A stretch of DNA of 19,942 nt from Elusimicrobia bacterium CG08_land_8_20_14_0_20_59_10. GTDB taxonomy: Bacteria; Elusimicrobiota; Elusimicrobia; Elusimicrobiales; UBA9959. Every line of letters begins with the position of its first letter. Position 1 is the first letter of the stretch. This document shows positions 1 through 7,875 of the stretch, in pieces. The notes under the pieces were generated by a model. That model worked only from the letters and a program-made list of their open reading frames with translations, was not told the origin of the DNA and ran no database searches. The DNA lies in assembly GCA_002779045.1 (NCBI GenBank), contig PEXO01000403.1, positions 1 through 19,942 on the forward strand. Reading direction: 5' to 3'. Position numbers and translations under genes: made by a program.

Positions 1-709
1 CGCCGAAAAGCATACCGGTGGGTATTGTCACCGCGTCGGAGGACGGTGTATGGTTGTTGGCGAGGTTTATGGCTTCCTTTGACAGATATTCCGAGAGGCT
101 GTAAATAACTTTCGGCATATCCCCGTCGGAATAACCGATGTCTATGAGAAATTTCGGATGCAGGCGCTTCGTCAGCGCGATATAGGCGTTGGCGTAGGTG
201 TCGGTGTTCCTGGAATCCACCTTGACGGTGGCCGACGGGGAGTTCAGCGTGGGCTGCGCGGAGTCGCGGAACTTCAGTACGCCCTGAACGCCGGCCGCCA
301 TGGCCGGCCTCCAGGCGCCTTCCGTCTGTATCTGCATTTTAGCGTCCGTGAAAAGCAGCCATAGTCCCACCCGGTCCAGGTAGTCCTTTTTTTCCATGGT
401 CCAGGCGAAGCTGTTCTTGCCGTACAGCCGGCCTATGAAGTAAGCCGCGTTTATGTCCAGTCCCAATCCTATCGAGTTCTTGCCTTTTCCCCGGTAAGCT
501 GTCGGCATCAGCACTATGCCGCTCAGGGGGACTTCCGCTTCCGTATAGGTCGCGGGTTTGGAGGGCCCCGCCTTGCGCGCCGCGGCATGCGGCGCAGTGG
601 AGAACGAGACTCCGCCTGCCGTGCCGGAGGACGGGATCACCCCGATAAGCTGCGCGCCGGCGGCCGCCGGGAGCAGCAGTAAGGAAAAAAGTGTCAGCGT
701 AAGTCTCAT
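1..709 (-). CDS. Secreted, probably outer-membrane protein of unknown family (partial, C-terminus outside window)
   Basis: Reading the minus strand from the ATG at 709 gives 236 residues with no stop before the window edge. The first 19 residues (MRLTLTLFSLLLLPAAAGA) are a clear signal peptide with an AGA-Q cleavage site, so the protein is exported. The rest alternates polar and hydrophobic residues with many Gly, Tyr and aromatic positions (for example IGLGLDINAAYF and FLIDIGYSD), as in beta-barrel or beta-rich outer-membrane proteins; I recognise no named family. The start codon overlaps the pgpA stop as ATGA (706-709) and has no Shine-Dalgarno of its own, so it is probably translationally coupled to pgpA. 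The export and beta-rich character are seen or inferred from the sequence; function is unknown. Confidence 0.7.
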   Translation of the reverse strand, partial: MRLTLTLFSLLLLPAAAGAQLIGVIPSSGTAGGVSFSTAPHAAARKAGPSKPATYTEAEVPLSGIVLMPTAYRGKGKNSIGLGLDINAAYFIGRLYGKNSFAWTMEKKDYLDRVGLWLLFTDAKMQIQTEGAWRPAMAAGVQGVLKFRDSAQPTLNSPSATVKVDSRNTDTYANAYIALTKRLHPKFLIDIGYSDGDMPKVIYSLSEYLSKEAINLANNHTPSSDAVTIPTGMLFG

Positions 710-1191
710 AAGAAGAGCGTGACGGCCAGCCTGGTCAGGAGGTTCGCCTCGGCGCCGGCCAGCACATCATCCATAATTATACCAAAACCCCCGCTTAACC
801 CCGTCTCGAGTTTCTTTATGGGCCAGGGTTTAAGCGTGTCCAGCGCCCGGAACAGGATGAAAGCCGCGGCCAGGTTGAAAGGTGTGCGTTCCATGAACAA
901 GATGGCGGTCCAGAACCCGGCCATTTCATCGATCACTATGCGGGGATCGTCGTGGTTGCCGTAGCTCCGCTCCGCCCTCCCCGCCACCCAGACGGAAAAC
1001 GGGAGGAAGGCCAGGAGAAAAAGCGCGAAAACCCAGGAGGTTTGCGGCAGCAGGGGCGTGAGCAGAAGCGCCAGCAGCGTGCCGGCAAGCCCCGACCCGG
1101 TGAACTTCTTGAAGCCGGTAATAGCGGCCGGGAGGTGGCTGATGAACCCTCCGCTGGCCAGGAACCGTATCAGTGTGTCTTTTCGGGGCAT
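706..1191 (-). CDS. pgpA: Phosphatidylglycerophosphatase A
   Basis: This 161-residue inner-membrane enzyme should remove the phosphate from phosphatidylglycerophosphate to give phosphatidylglycerol, the step after PgsA. Family signatures are DEMAG (residues 88-92), the KPWPIKKLE stretch (121-129) and GGFGIIMDDVLAG (134-146), which match the PgpA pattern of acidic metal-binding residues and KPWP. The length is normal for the family. The N-terminal loop, usually PGTxGS in E. coli PgpA, reads SGLAGT here. Hydrophobic segments lie near 36-70 and 92-115. It begins 18 nt after the pgsA stop and ends in an ATGA overlap with the next gene, so it is a mid-operon gene. No clear Shine-Dalgarno is visible. 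Confidence 0.9.
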   Translation of the reverse strand: MPRKDTLIRFLASGGFISHLPAAITGFKKFTGSGLAGTLLALLLTPLLPQTSWVFALFLLAFLPFSVWVAGRAERSYGNHDDPRIVIDEMAGFWTAILFMERTPFNLAAAFILFRALDTLKPWPIKKLETGLSGGFGIIMDDVLAGAEANLLTRLAVTLFL

Positions 1192-1209
1192 GGTGGCAGG
1201 CGCCCGCTT

Positions 1210-1818
1210 TCAGCGCTTGCGTTCGGTCCAGGACTTGTAAAGCAGCGCGCGGTGACCGTGAAGGTACATGAAGCCGCTTATCAGCGTGAAGGCGGCTGCT
1301 ATGACGGTCAGCCACCAGGCTATATCCGCGGTCAGGCCCGGAAAGATGTCCAGGGGAGGCGGTAAATACCTTGTCCTGGCCCAGATTTTGAGGATGAGCA
1401 GTACTAGTATCGTGAAGGCGGCGATAAGCTGTATCGTGGTCTTTATTTTTCCGCTTGATTCCGCTTTCATCACCTCGCCGTTGAGCGCGGCCAGCACCCG
1501 GAGCGTGGATATCGTGAGTTCCCTGAGCAGGATAAGGAAGACGGCCCACAGCGGTATAGCCAGTTCGCGCAGGGACGCGAAGGCGAGGAAAACGGCCATC
1601 ACCAGTATCTTGTCGGCGTAGGGGTCGGCTATGGCCCCGAACGAGGTGGTGGTCTTAGTGCGGCGCGCGATCGCTCCGTCTATCCCGTCGGAAACAGAGG
1701 CTATGGTCAACAGGAAGAGGCCTAGGAGCTCGGCCCATAGCTGGTTAGCTATTATAAGCGCAAAGATACCCAGGCTCAGGCCCATGCGCCCCATGGTTAT
1801 GCGGTTGGCTAGTGTCAT
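1210..1818 (-). CDS. pgsA: CDP-diacylglycerol--glycerol-3-phosphate 3-phosphatidyltransferase
   Basis: This 202-residue membrane enzyme of the CDP-alcohol phosphatidyltransferase family makes phosphatidylglycerophosphate from CDP-diacylglycerol and glycerol-3-phosphate. The family motif D-x2-D-G-x2-A-R-x8-G-x3-D-x3-D is complete: D44, D47, R52, G61, D65 and D69 (DGIDGAIAR followed by GAIADPYAD). The N-terminus MTLANRITMGRM has the usual NxxTxxR opening of PgsA, which supports this ATG. Several transmembrane stretches follow, ending in a basic tail. It sits 4 nt after lolA and directly before pgpA, the next enzyme of the same pathway, which favours PgsA over other members of the family such as PssA. 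Confidence 0.92.
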   Translation of the reverse strand: MTLANRITMGRMGLSLGIFALIIANQLWAELLGLFLLTIASVSDGIDGAIARRTKTTTSFGAIADPYADKILVMAVFLAFASLRELAIPLWAVFLILLRELTISTLRVLAALNGEVMKAESSGKIKTTIQLIAAFTILVLLILKIWARTRYLPPPLDIFPGLTADIAWWLTVIAAAFTLISGFMYLHGHRALLYKSWTERKR

Positions 1819-1822
1819 TTGT

Positions 1823-2596
1823 TCAGTTCTTCAGCTCCAGCACTTCCACGCCTTTGGGGGGCGTGAAGGCGAAGATCTCCTTGTTTATGCCGCCGTTCTT
1901 CTCGACGGAGGAAAGGCGGGTGGTTATGATGGTGCCGTCAACGTTCAATTCGGCTTCGGCCGGGAAATAATCGGCGGCGGACAGGCGCAGCTTTAAAATA
2001 TAACCCGGGCCCGAGCGGGGGGTCAGTGTCAGGGTTATCAGCCCGTCTTTTTTCCCCTCCGCAACGGTTGCCGAATTCTTTCCGGCCAGCGCAGCGTAAT
2101 TCCCGAAATCCAGTATGCCGGATAAATTCTGGTCCTGCGTCCTGTGCCAGGCTTCCCAGGAGGTGCGCACGGCCTGCTTGTCGTCGGCCTTGTATATCCA
2201 GATGTCGTTCTTGTCCGTGACTACGATCTGGCGCGCGGGCTTGGTATGCTCTATCCTGAGCAGGTTGGGCCGTATATACCGGAGAGAGCCTTTTATGGAC
2301 TGCTTCAGCCCCGCCTCTGTAAAATTAATTTCCTGGGTGAAATCGGCTTTAAGGGTTTCCAGCTTCGCGTCCCAGGCCTGGAGCCCGGCGATGACCTCCG
2401 CCGCCGGATCCGTTTTCGGCGCGGCTGTTTGTGTGGATGCCTCCACGGCGGCGGCTTTCGCGGGCGCCTGGGGGGCCGTTCCTTTTACCGCGGACTTCTT
2501 CGCCGGAGACGCCGCCGGCTTCTTATCCGGGGTCTTCTGGGCTGACGCGCCGAGGGCAAAGGCCAGGAGCAGCGCAACGGTCGCTATTCTATTCAT
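1823..2596 (-). CDS. lolA: Outer-membrane lipoprotein carrier protein LolA
   Basis: Periplasmic chaperone that accepts lipoproteins from the LolCDE transporter and hands them to the outer membrane. I place the start at the ATG at 2596 (257 residues) and not at an in-frame ATG 57 nt upstream, because MNRIATVALLLAFALGASA is a clean signal peptide and a GAGGAG Shine-Dalgarno lies about 11 nt before it. The start overlaps the ftsK stop by 8 nt. Residues 21-65 are an Ala/Pro/Lys-rich linker not usual in LolA. The LolA fold follows from about 66: KADFTQE, the beta strand GSLRYIRPNLLRIE, and IVVTDKNDIWIY. The protein ends in a strand pattern typical of the closed half-barrel. Confidence 0.88.
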   Translation of the reverse strand: MNRIATVALLLAFALGASAQKTPDKKPAASPAKKSAVKGTAPQAPAKAAAVEASTQTAAPKTDPAAEVIAGLQAWDAKLETLKADFTQEINFTEAGLKQSIKGSLRYIRPNLLRIEHTKPARQIVVTDKNDIWIYKADDKQAVRTSWEAWHRTQDQNLSGILDFGNYAALAGKNSATVAEGKKDGLITLTLTPRSGPGYILKLRLSAADYFPAEAELNVDGTIITTRLSSVEKNGGINKEIFAFTPPKGVEVLELKN

Positions 2597-4982
2597 TTCT
2601 CGAAAACTCCTCTCCAACGGGCTCTTCTGCCGGCGCCTGCTGCGGCGCTGCATTGTGGGATTTTTTAATGTGCTCCTCTATCCTGTCGAAGAAAATCTCC
2701 CAGCGGTTGGAGCCTTCCGGTTTGTGTATGAACCCGCTCATTTCAAGGAGGCTCAGAATATTGGTCGCGCGGGAGGACGAGCCGAAATGGGCTTTCAGCA
2801 GGTCCTGTGAGACCCGCTTGCGTTCCTGCACCAGCCGCAGTGCGGCCATCATCTCCACCGACGAGCTGCCCTTCCCGGAGCCCTGGGTCTCCTCGTCCTC
2901 TGAAAGGGGCAGGTAGTTGGGGCGCGCCTGGGCTTTAACGAAATCCACCACCTTGCGTATCTCGTCCTCGCTGACGAAAGCGCCCTGTATGCGCGACGGT
3001 TTCTGCGCGTCTATCGCCAGGTAGAGCAGGTCGCCTTTGCCTATAAGGGCTTCGGCGCCGGGGGTGTCAAGTATCACGCGGGAATCGGTCTTGGAGGTGA
3101 CCTGCAGCGCGATGCGGCTGGGGAGATTGGCTTTTATCACTCCGGTTATCACGTCCACGGAGGGGCGCTGCGTGGCCAGCACCAGGTGTATGCCCACAGC
3201 GCGCGCCATCTGCGCCAGGCGCTGTATCGCATCCTCCACCACGTTCTTCTGCTGCAGCATCAGGTCGGCCAGTTCGTCTATAACGACCACGATGTAGTAT
3301 TCCTGCGGCTGCCCGTTCTGGAGCGCCCATTTGTTATAGGAGGCTATGTTCTTGACGCGGGCCTGCTCGAACTTCTTGTAGCGCTTTTCCATCACGCGCG
3401 TGAGCGCCACAAGGGATTTGGCCGCATCCTTGGGGCTGGTGATCACCGATACCCTGTCGGGGGCTTCCTTGGGATCGTAAAGGTAGGGGATGTCCTCGTA
3501 AAAGGTCAGTTCCAGGCGCTTGGGGTCGATGAAAAGGAATTTAACTTCGTCGGGTTTGTTGCGGAAGATCAGGGAAAGTATCAGGGACTGCATGAAAACG
3601 CTCTTGCCGCTGGCGGTGGCGCCGGCCACCAGCAGGTGCGGCATTCCTTCCAGGTTAGCCACCGCTACGGCGCCTTCGGCGTAGCGGCCCAGGGCGAAGG
3701 TGAGCGGCGCCCGGGCTCCGTTGAAAGCGGGATCCTGCAGCAGCTCCCGGAGGTAGACCTTGGCGCGTTTGTTGTTGGGGATCTCGAAGCCTATCGCGGA
3801 TTTGCCCGGGATCGGCGCTATCACCCTTATAGCGCCGGCTGATTTCATAGCCAGGGCCACGTCGCTGCACAGCGAGACTATCGAGCTTATCTTTACACCC
3901 GGCGCGGGAGCGACCTCATAGCGCGTAACCACCGGCCCGGGGTACACCCCGGAAACAGTCACCGCCACGTTGAAACTTTTGAGCGTGGTCTCGAGCTGCA
4001 GGCGCGCGGAATTTATCTCGTCGTCGGAGGGGCCCACGGCTCCCTGCTGTGCCGGGGGGTCAAGCAGGTCGATGCCGGGCAGCTGGAAATTCTTGAAGTA
4101 GGGGTCGGTCAGCTTCTGTACGTCCGCCGCGGTCTTTTTCTCCTGCCGCGCCCGGGCTTCTTTTCCCCCGGCGGACTGCGTCGTTTCGGGCTTGTCACCG
4201 GCCGCCGGGGACTTTGCGCGTACCACCTGCGGCCGGCCCGGGCTCTCCGCGGCCGGTCCGGACTCCGGCTGTGCCCCGGCGCGTATTACCGGAGGCGGTT
4301 CCGGGATCGGCTTGGCGTCATAAGCGGGGCCCCCGGTCCCTTCCTTTTCCGAGATGATCTTCAGTTTCGCGCTTAGTTCGCGGCGCGCGGCCGCCCAGTT
4401 GCGGTAGTCGGAGATGACAGCCGACGAGACCATTTTAAAAACGCGCCGCCAGGAGATATTGAAGAGCAGCTGCACGCCGGCAAAAAGGAGCACCGCGGAG
4501 AACAGCCCGGCTCCAACGCCGCCGAAGATTATAGAGAGTTCCCGCCAGAGGAAATCCCCCAGCCAGCCGCCCTTAAAATGTTCCGGGCCGAAACGGGAGC
4601 TGAGCATCCCGATAAAGGCGGAAACAGAGCCGAGCGTCAGCAGTATTCCCCCGGTAAGGGTCAGCACGCCTTTGTGCGGCTTGTTCAGTTTGACGAGGAT
4701 GGCCGCCAGACCGTAAAGAAAGATGAACGGGAATAAATACGCGGTAAACCCCAGAAGATCAATGAGCGCTCCGGCTATGGGCCGGCCTATCCAGCCGCGA
4801 TCGGACTCGCTTAACATCACCCAGGCAAGCCACAGGCAGAACGAGAAAGACCCCAGCCAGTACAGCGCGTAGGAGAACGCGGAGGTCTTTTTCCTAGCTT
4901 GGGCGGCAAGTCTGGTTTTTGCAAAGTGGCGCATAAACGGGCGGCGGGCGCGGGACCTGTTCCCGCGCGCCGCGTTATTCAT
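2589..4982 (-). CDS. ftsK: DNA translocase FtsK/SpoIIIE
   Basis: Membrane-anchored ATP-driven DNA pump that clears chromosome ends through the division septum and serves dimer resolution. The 797-residue protein has an N-terminal block of four membrane spans (about 36-175), a charged, Pro/Ala-rich linker (about 210-315), and a RecA-like motor with Walker A GATASGKS (454-461), Walker B VVVIDELADLM (565-575) and the conserved ATQRPSVDVITGVIKAN stretch (603-619). The C-terminal gamma winged helix (about 709-765, QERKRVSQDLL) reads the polar DNA sequences that direct translocation. The ATG at 4982 overlaps the upstream gene stop by 8 nt (ATGAATAA); an in-frame ATG at 4934 has no ribosome site. 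The linker is short compared with E. coli FtsK, nearer the SpoIIIE type. Confidence 0.96.
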   Translation of the reverse strand: MNNAARGNRSRARRPFMRHFAKTRLAAQARKKTSAFSYALYWLGSFSFCLWLAWVMLSESDRGWIGRPIAGALIDLLGFTAYLFPFIFLYGLAAILVKLNKPHKGVLTLTGGILLTLGSVSAFIGMLSSRFGPEHFKGGWLGDFLWRELSIIFGGVGAGLFSAVLLFAGVQLLFNISWRRVFKMVSSAVISDYRNWAAARRELSAKLKIISEKEGTGGPAYDAKPIPEPPPVIRAGAQPESGPAAESPGRPQVVRAKSPAAGDKPETTQSAGGKEARARQEKKTAADVQKLTDPYFKNFQLPGIDLLDPPAQQGAVGPSDDEINSARLQLETTLKSFNVAVTVSGVYPGPVVTRYEVAPAPGVKISSIVSLCSDVALAMKSAGAIRVIAPIPGKSAIGFEIPNNKRAKVYLRELLQDPAFNGARAPLTFALGRYAEGAVAVANLEGMPHLLVAGATASGKSVFMQSLILSLIFRNKPDEVKFLFIDPKRLELTFYEDIPYLYDPKEAPDRVSVITSPKDAAKSLVALTRVMEKRYKKFEQARVKNIASYNKWALQNGQPQEYYIVVVIDELADLMLQQKNVVEDAIQRLAQMARAVGIHLVLATQRPSVDVITGVIKANLPSRIALQVTSKTDSRVILDTPGAEALIGKGDLLYLAIDAQKPSRIQGAFVSEDEIRKVVDFVKAQARPNYLPLSEDEETQGSGKGSSSVEMMAALRLVQERKRVSQDLLKAHFGSSSRATNILSLLEMSGFIHKPEGSNRWEIFFDRIEEHIKKSHNAAPQQAPAEEPVGEEFSRNE

Positions 4983-5202
4983 TCGGAGTCAGCACTATCC
5001 TGAAGTTCAGTTCTTTCGGGTAAAGGGAGAGCCTGCCCTGCGCCGCCAGCCAGCCCAGCGCGAGGTAGAGGCTTGAGCTGGAAAGGTGCAGCTTCAGCTT
5101 CAGGTCCCAGGAGGTGGCGTCGCCGCCGGCGGCTTTGAGGGTCTCAAGAACGTTCCCGGCGGTCTGGGCCAGCGTGTCGGTGAATTTTGCGGAATCCTGC
5201 AT
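4975..5202 (-). CDS. Small winged helix-turn-helix protein (DUF2582-like)
   Basis: This 75-residue protein is almost entirely one winged-helix domain: helix TLAQTAGNVLETLKAAGG, a second and recognition helix around LKLKLHLSSSSLYLALGWLAAQG, and a wing RLSLYPKELNFRIVL. The pattern AGxVWxxL...LYxALGWLAxxGxL resembles the DUF2582 winged-helix family; that assignment is from memory of the family pattern. There is no ligand-binding or membrane part. It lies 1 nt after accB and overlaps ftsK by 8 nt, so it is translated with both. A DNA-binding role is inferred from the fold only; targets are unknown. Confidence 0.75.
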   Translation of the reverse strand: MQDSAKFTDTLAQTAGNVLETLKAAGGDATSWDLKLKLHLSSSSLYLALGWLAAQGRLSLYPKELNFRIVLTPNE

Positions 5203-5203
5203 A

Positions 5204-5674
5204 CTAGCTCTTCACCAGGAAAAGGTCTCCGTTGGGTTCGACGGGTTTTCCGTTCTCCTGGAGCACCTTCTCTATGACGCAGTCGGTTTCGGCTTTTATC
5301 TCATTGAAAACTTTCATGGCTTCGATTATGCAGATGACCTGGCCTTCCTTGACCGGGTCCCCCTCCCTGACATAGGGCGGGCTGGACGGCGAGGGCGCGC
5401 GGTAGAAGATTCCCGACATGGGGGCCTTTATTGTTTCTCCACCGGCGTCCGCCGGGGCCGCTGCACGTGAGCTGCCCGGGGCCTTAACGGCGCCGTGAGC
5501 CGAAGGCGCGAAGACCGGGATCTGTGGTACGGCGTTATTGTGCTTGCGCACCAGCTTTATATACGTATCGTCCTTGGAAAATTCTATGACCTCCAGCTTG
5601 TTGGAGTTCATGAACTGGTAAAATTTATGCACCTGGTCGAAAACTGTTTCCTGGGTTTTGGCCGTTTTTTTCAT
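5204..5674 (-). CDS. accB: Biotin carboxyl carrier protein of acetyl-CoA carboxylase
   Basis: This 156-residue protein carries the biotin that shuttles carboxylate between biotin carboxylase and carboxyltransferase in malonyl-CoA formation. The biotinyl motif EAMKV places the biotin on K121, inside a complete lipoyl/biotinyl domain (about 82-156: APMSGIFY, YVREGDPVKEGQ, NGDLFLV). The thumb-type insertion SPSSPPYV is typical of AccB and argues against a lipoyl or decarboxylase carrier. The N-terminal region (1-50) and an Ala/Pro linker (50-80) have normal AccB layout. A strong GGAGG ribosome site lies at 5683-5687, 8 nt before the ATG. AccC, which normally follows accB, is absent; a winged-helix gene takes its place. 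Confidence 0.93.
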   Translation of the reverse strand: MKKTAKTQETVFDQVHKFYQFMNSNKLEVIEFSKDDTYIKLVRKHNNAVPQIPVFAPSAHGAVKAPGSSRAAAPADAGGETIKAPMSGIFYRAPSPSSPPYVREGDPVKEGQVICIIEAMKVFNEIKAETDCVIEKVLQENGKPVEPNGDLFLVKS

Positions 5675-5695
5675 TTGCTGAGCCTCCAGTTGTAT

Positions 5696-5726
5696 TCCGG
5701 CCCCCGCACCGGGTGCGGGGGCCGGA
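5696..5726 (-). other. Perfect 14-bp inverted repeat between pnp and accB
   Basis: Arms 5696-5709 and 5713-5726 pair without mismatch around a 3-nt loop and are almost pure G+C, giving a very stable hairpin. In the direction of pnp and accB transcription (minus) it is followed by AATACAACTGG, not a U-tract, so it is not a textbook intrinsic terminator on that strand. On the plus strand it is followed by a T-rich stretch (ATCTTGTTTATTT). It may block 3' exonuclease decay of the rpsO-pnp message, act as a partial terminator, or stop antisense transcription. The structure is seen; the role is inferred. Confidence 0.6.
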
Positions 5727-5732
5727 TCTTGT

Positions 5733-7871
5733 TTATTTCCTTGCGGGCTGTCCGGGCTGACCGGACTGCTGCAGGAGTACTTTGCGCGAGAGGCGGTACT
5801 TGCCGTTATTCTCCTCTATGCACTTTACTTCTATTTCCTGCCCCATCTTCAGAACGTCGTCAACGCGGTTGATGCGCCTTACGTCGATCTCGGAGATATG
5901 AAGAAGGCCTTCCTTGCCGGGCAGTACTTCCACGAAGGCGCCGAAGTCCACGATGGAGACTACTTTGCCCTTGTAGACCTTGCCCACTTCCACTTCCATG
6001 CTGAACTGCTCCACCATGTACTTGGCGGCTTCCAGGCTGGCCTTGTCGCAGCTGGAGATGAACACGGAACCATCGTCCTCTACGTCTACGTTGGCGCCGG
6101 TGCGCTCCTGGATGCCGCGGATGTTCTTGCCGCCGGGCCCTATGAAGGCGCCGATCTTGTCCTTGGGGATCATCAGCTTTACTATGCGCGGGGCGAACTC
6201 GGAGATGTCGGCGCGGTGCGTCGGCATGGCTTTTTCCATCAGGTCCAGGATGTGGAGGCGGCCGCGGGTGGCCTGCTCGATGGCATCCTTCATGATGTTC
6301 ATGGGGATGCCGGTGGCGAGTTTCACGTCCATCTGCAGCGCGGTCACGCCTTTGCGCGTGCCGGTTATCTTGAAGTCCATGTCGCCGTAGTGGTCTTCCA
6401 GGCCGGCGATGTCGGACAGCACGGCGAACTTGGAGCCGTCAGTTATCAGGCCCATGGCTATGCCCGAGCAGGCGGCTTTCATGGGCACGCCGGCGTCGAA
6501 CAGGCTGAGGGACCCGCCGCAGACGGTGGCCATCGACGAGGAACCGTTGGACTCCAGGATGTCGGACACCAGGCGGATGGTGTAAGGGAATACTTCTTCG
6601 GTGGGCAGCAGAGGCAGCAGCGCGCGCTTGGCGAGGTGGCCGTGGCCTATCTCGCGGCGGCCGGGACCCCTGTCGGGCTTCACTTCTCCTACGGAATAGC
6701 TCGGGAAGTTATAGTGCAGCATGAACCGGTCGAAGGTCTTTCCTTCCAGCGCGTCGAGCATCTGCTTGTCGTCGGAGGTGCCGAGGGTGGCCACCACCAG
6801 AGCCTGGGTCTGGCCGCGGGTGAACACGGCGGAGCCGTGGGTGCGGGGCAGGAAGCCGGGGTCTATGCTGATCTCGCGGATCTCGTCGGTCTGGCGGCCG
6901 TCGGTGCGCACCTTGGTGTCGAGGGTGATGCGGCGCCACACTGTGGAGAGGACGTCTTCGAACACGGTCTTGGCCTGGTAGGAGGCCGTAGCGTCTTCGG
7001 GATATTTCTGCGTCATCGCGGTGTAGGCCTTGACCCTTATCTCTTCGAGGGCCTTCTCCATGGCTTTCTTCTCAGGCTTGGAGGAGAGAATCCTCTCGAT
7101 CTCGGCCTTTACCATCTCTTCGACGGCGGCCTTGAGGTCCGCCTTAATTTCGGGAGTGGCGATGGCGGTCTTGGGTTTACCCACGGCCTCGCGCATCTTT
7201 ACCTGCAGGCGGCAGAGTTTTTCCAGTTCGGGCTTGGCGGCTTCCATGGCGCCGATCAGGTCCGAGTTGGGGAGCTCGTTGCCGCCGCCTTCCACCATCA
7301 ATATGCCCTGCAGCGTACCGCAGATGACCATTTCCATCTCCGAGGTCACGCGCTGTTCGTTGGTGGGGTTCATTACGAACTTGCCGTCGATCTTGCCTAT
7401 GCGCACCGCGGCTACGGGGCCGTTCCACGGGATGTCGGAGATCATCAGGGCCGCGGAAGCGGAATTGACGGATACGACGTCCGCGTCGTTCACTCCGTCG
7501 AAGGACATCAGCAGGTTGACCACCTGGGTCTCAGTGTTGAAGTAATCCGGGAACAGCGGGCGCACGGAGCGGTCCGTCAGGCGGGAGGCGAGAACTTCTT
7601 TTTCGCGGGATTTACCCTCGCGCTTGAAGAAGCCGCCGGGGATCTTGCCGGCCGCGTAGGTGCGCTCTCTGTAGTCGCAGCTGAGCGGCACGAAAGAAGG
7701 CGGCGTGTCTTTGGGCTTGTGTGCCTGCACGGCGGTGGACAGCACTACGGTGTCGCCTATGCGCAGGAGCACGGCGCCGCCGGCCTGCTTGGCCAGCGCT
7801 CCGGTCTCGAATGAAATGGACTTATCCCCCACCTGTTCTTCAAGGCGGAGCGGTTTTGGGTAGTTTGTCAT
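5733..7871 (-). CDS. pnp: Polyribonucleotide nucleotidyltransferase (PNPase)
   Basis: Phosphorolytic 3'-5' exoribonuclease, trimeric, central to mRNA decay. The 712-residue protein has the full domain order: first RNase PH domain (about 10-145), helical linker (about 240-310), second RNase PH domain (about 320-550) with GPGRREIGHGHLAKRAL (402-418), SNGSSSMATVCGGSLSLFDAG (around 441-461) and the acidic DMDFK (497-501) and QMDVK (513-517) active-site patches, then a KH domain with GPGG loop (578-581), and a C-terminal S1 domain (about 630-697). Length is normal. An AAGGA ribosome site formed by the end of rpsO lies just upstream and the genes are 4 nt apart, the classic rpsO-pnp arrangement. 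Confidence 0.98.
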   Translation of the reverse strand: MTNYPKPLRLEEQVGDKSISFETGALAKQAGGAVLLRIGDTVVLSTAVQAHKPKDTPPSFVPLSCDYRERTYAAGKIPGGFFKREGKSREKEVLASRLTDRSVRPLFPDYFNTETQVVNLLMSFDGVNDADVVSVNSASAALMISDIPWNGPVAAVRIGKIDGKFVMNPTNEQRVTSEMEMVICGTLQGILMVEGGGNELPNSDLIGAMEAAKPELEKLCRLQVKMREAVGKPKTAIATPEIKADLKAAVEEMVKAEIERILSSKPEKKAMEKALEEIRVKAYTAMTQKYPEDATASYQAKTVFEDVLSTVWRRITLDTKVRTDGRQTDEIREISIDPGFLPRTHGSAVFTRGQTQALVVATLGTSDDKQMLDALEGKTFDRFMLHYNFPSYSVGEVKPDRGPGRREIGHGHLAKRALLPLLPTEEVFPYTIRLVSDILESNGSSSMATVCGGSLSLFDAGVPMKAACSGIAMGLITDGSKFAVLSDIAGLEDHYGDMDFKITGTRKGVTALQMDVKLATGIPMNIMKDAIEQATRGRLHILDLMEKAMPTHRADISEFAPRIVKLMIPKDKIGAFIGPGGKNIRGIQERTGANVDVEDDGSVFISSCDKASLEAAKYMVEQFSMEVEVGKVYKGKVVSIVDFGAFVEVLPGKEGLLHISEIDVRRINRVDDVLKMGQEIEVKCIEENNGKYRLSRKVLLQQSGQPGQPARK

Positions 7872-7875
7872 GTAG

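Noticed and set aside
2597..2653. Extension of LolA to the ATG at 2653
   Set aside because: It would put a basic, Arg-rich stretch ahead of a perfect signal peptide and overlaps the ftsK coding sequence by 65 nt.
5898..7814. 638-codon open frame on the plus strand opposite pnp
   Set aside because: It is the antisense shadow of a certain PNPase gene; its His/Gly/Val-rich composition and lack of any domain follow from the GC-rich codons of pnp.
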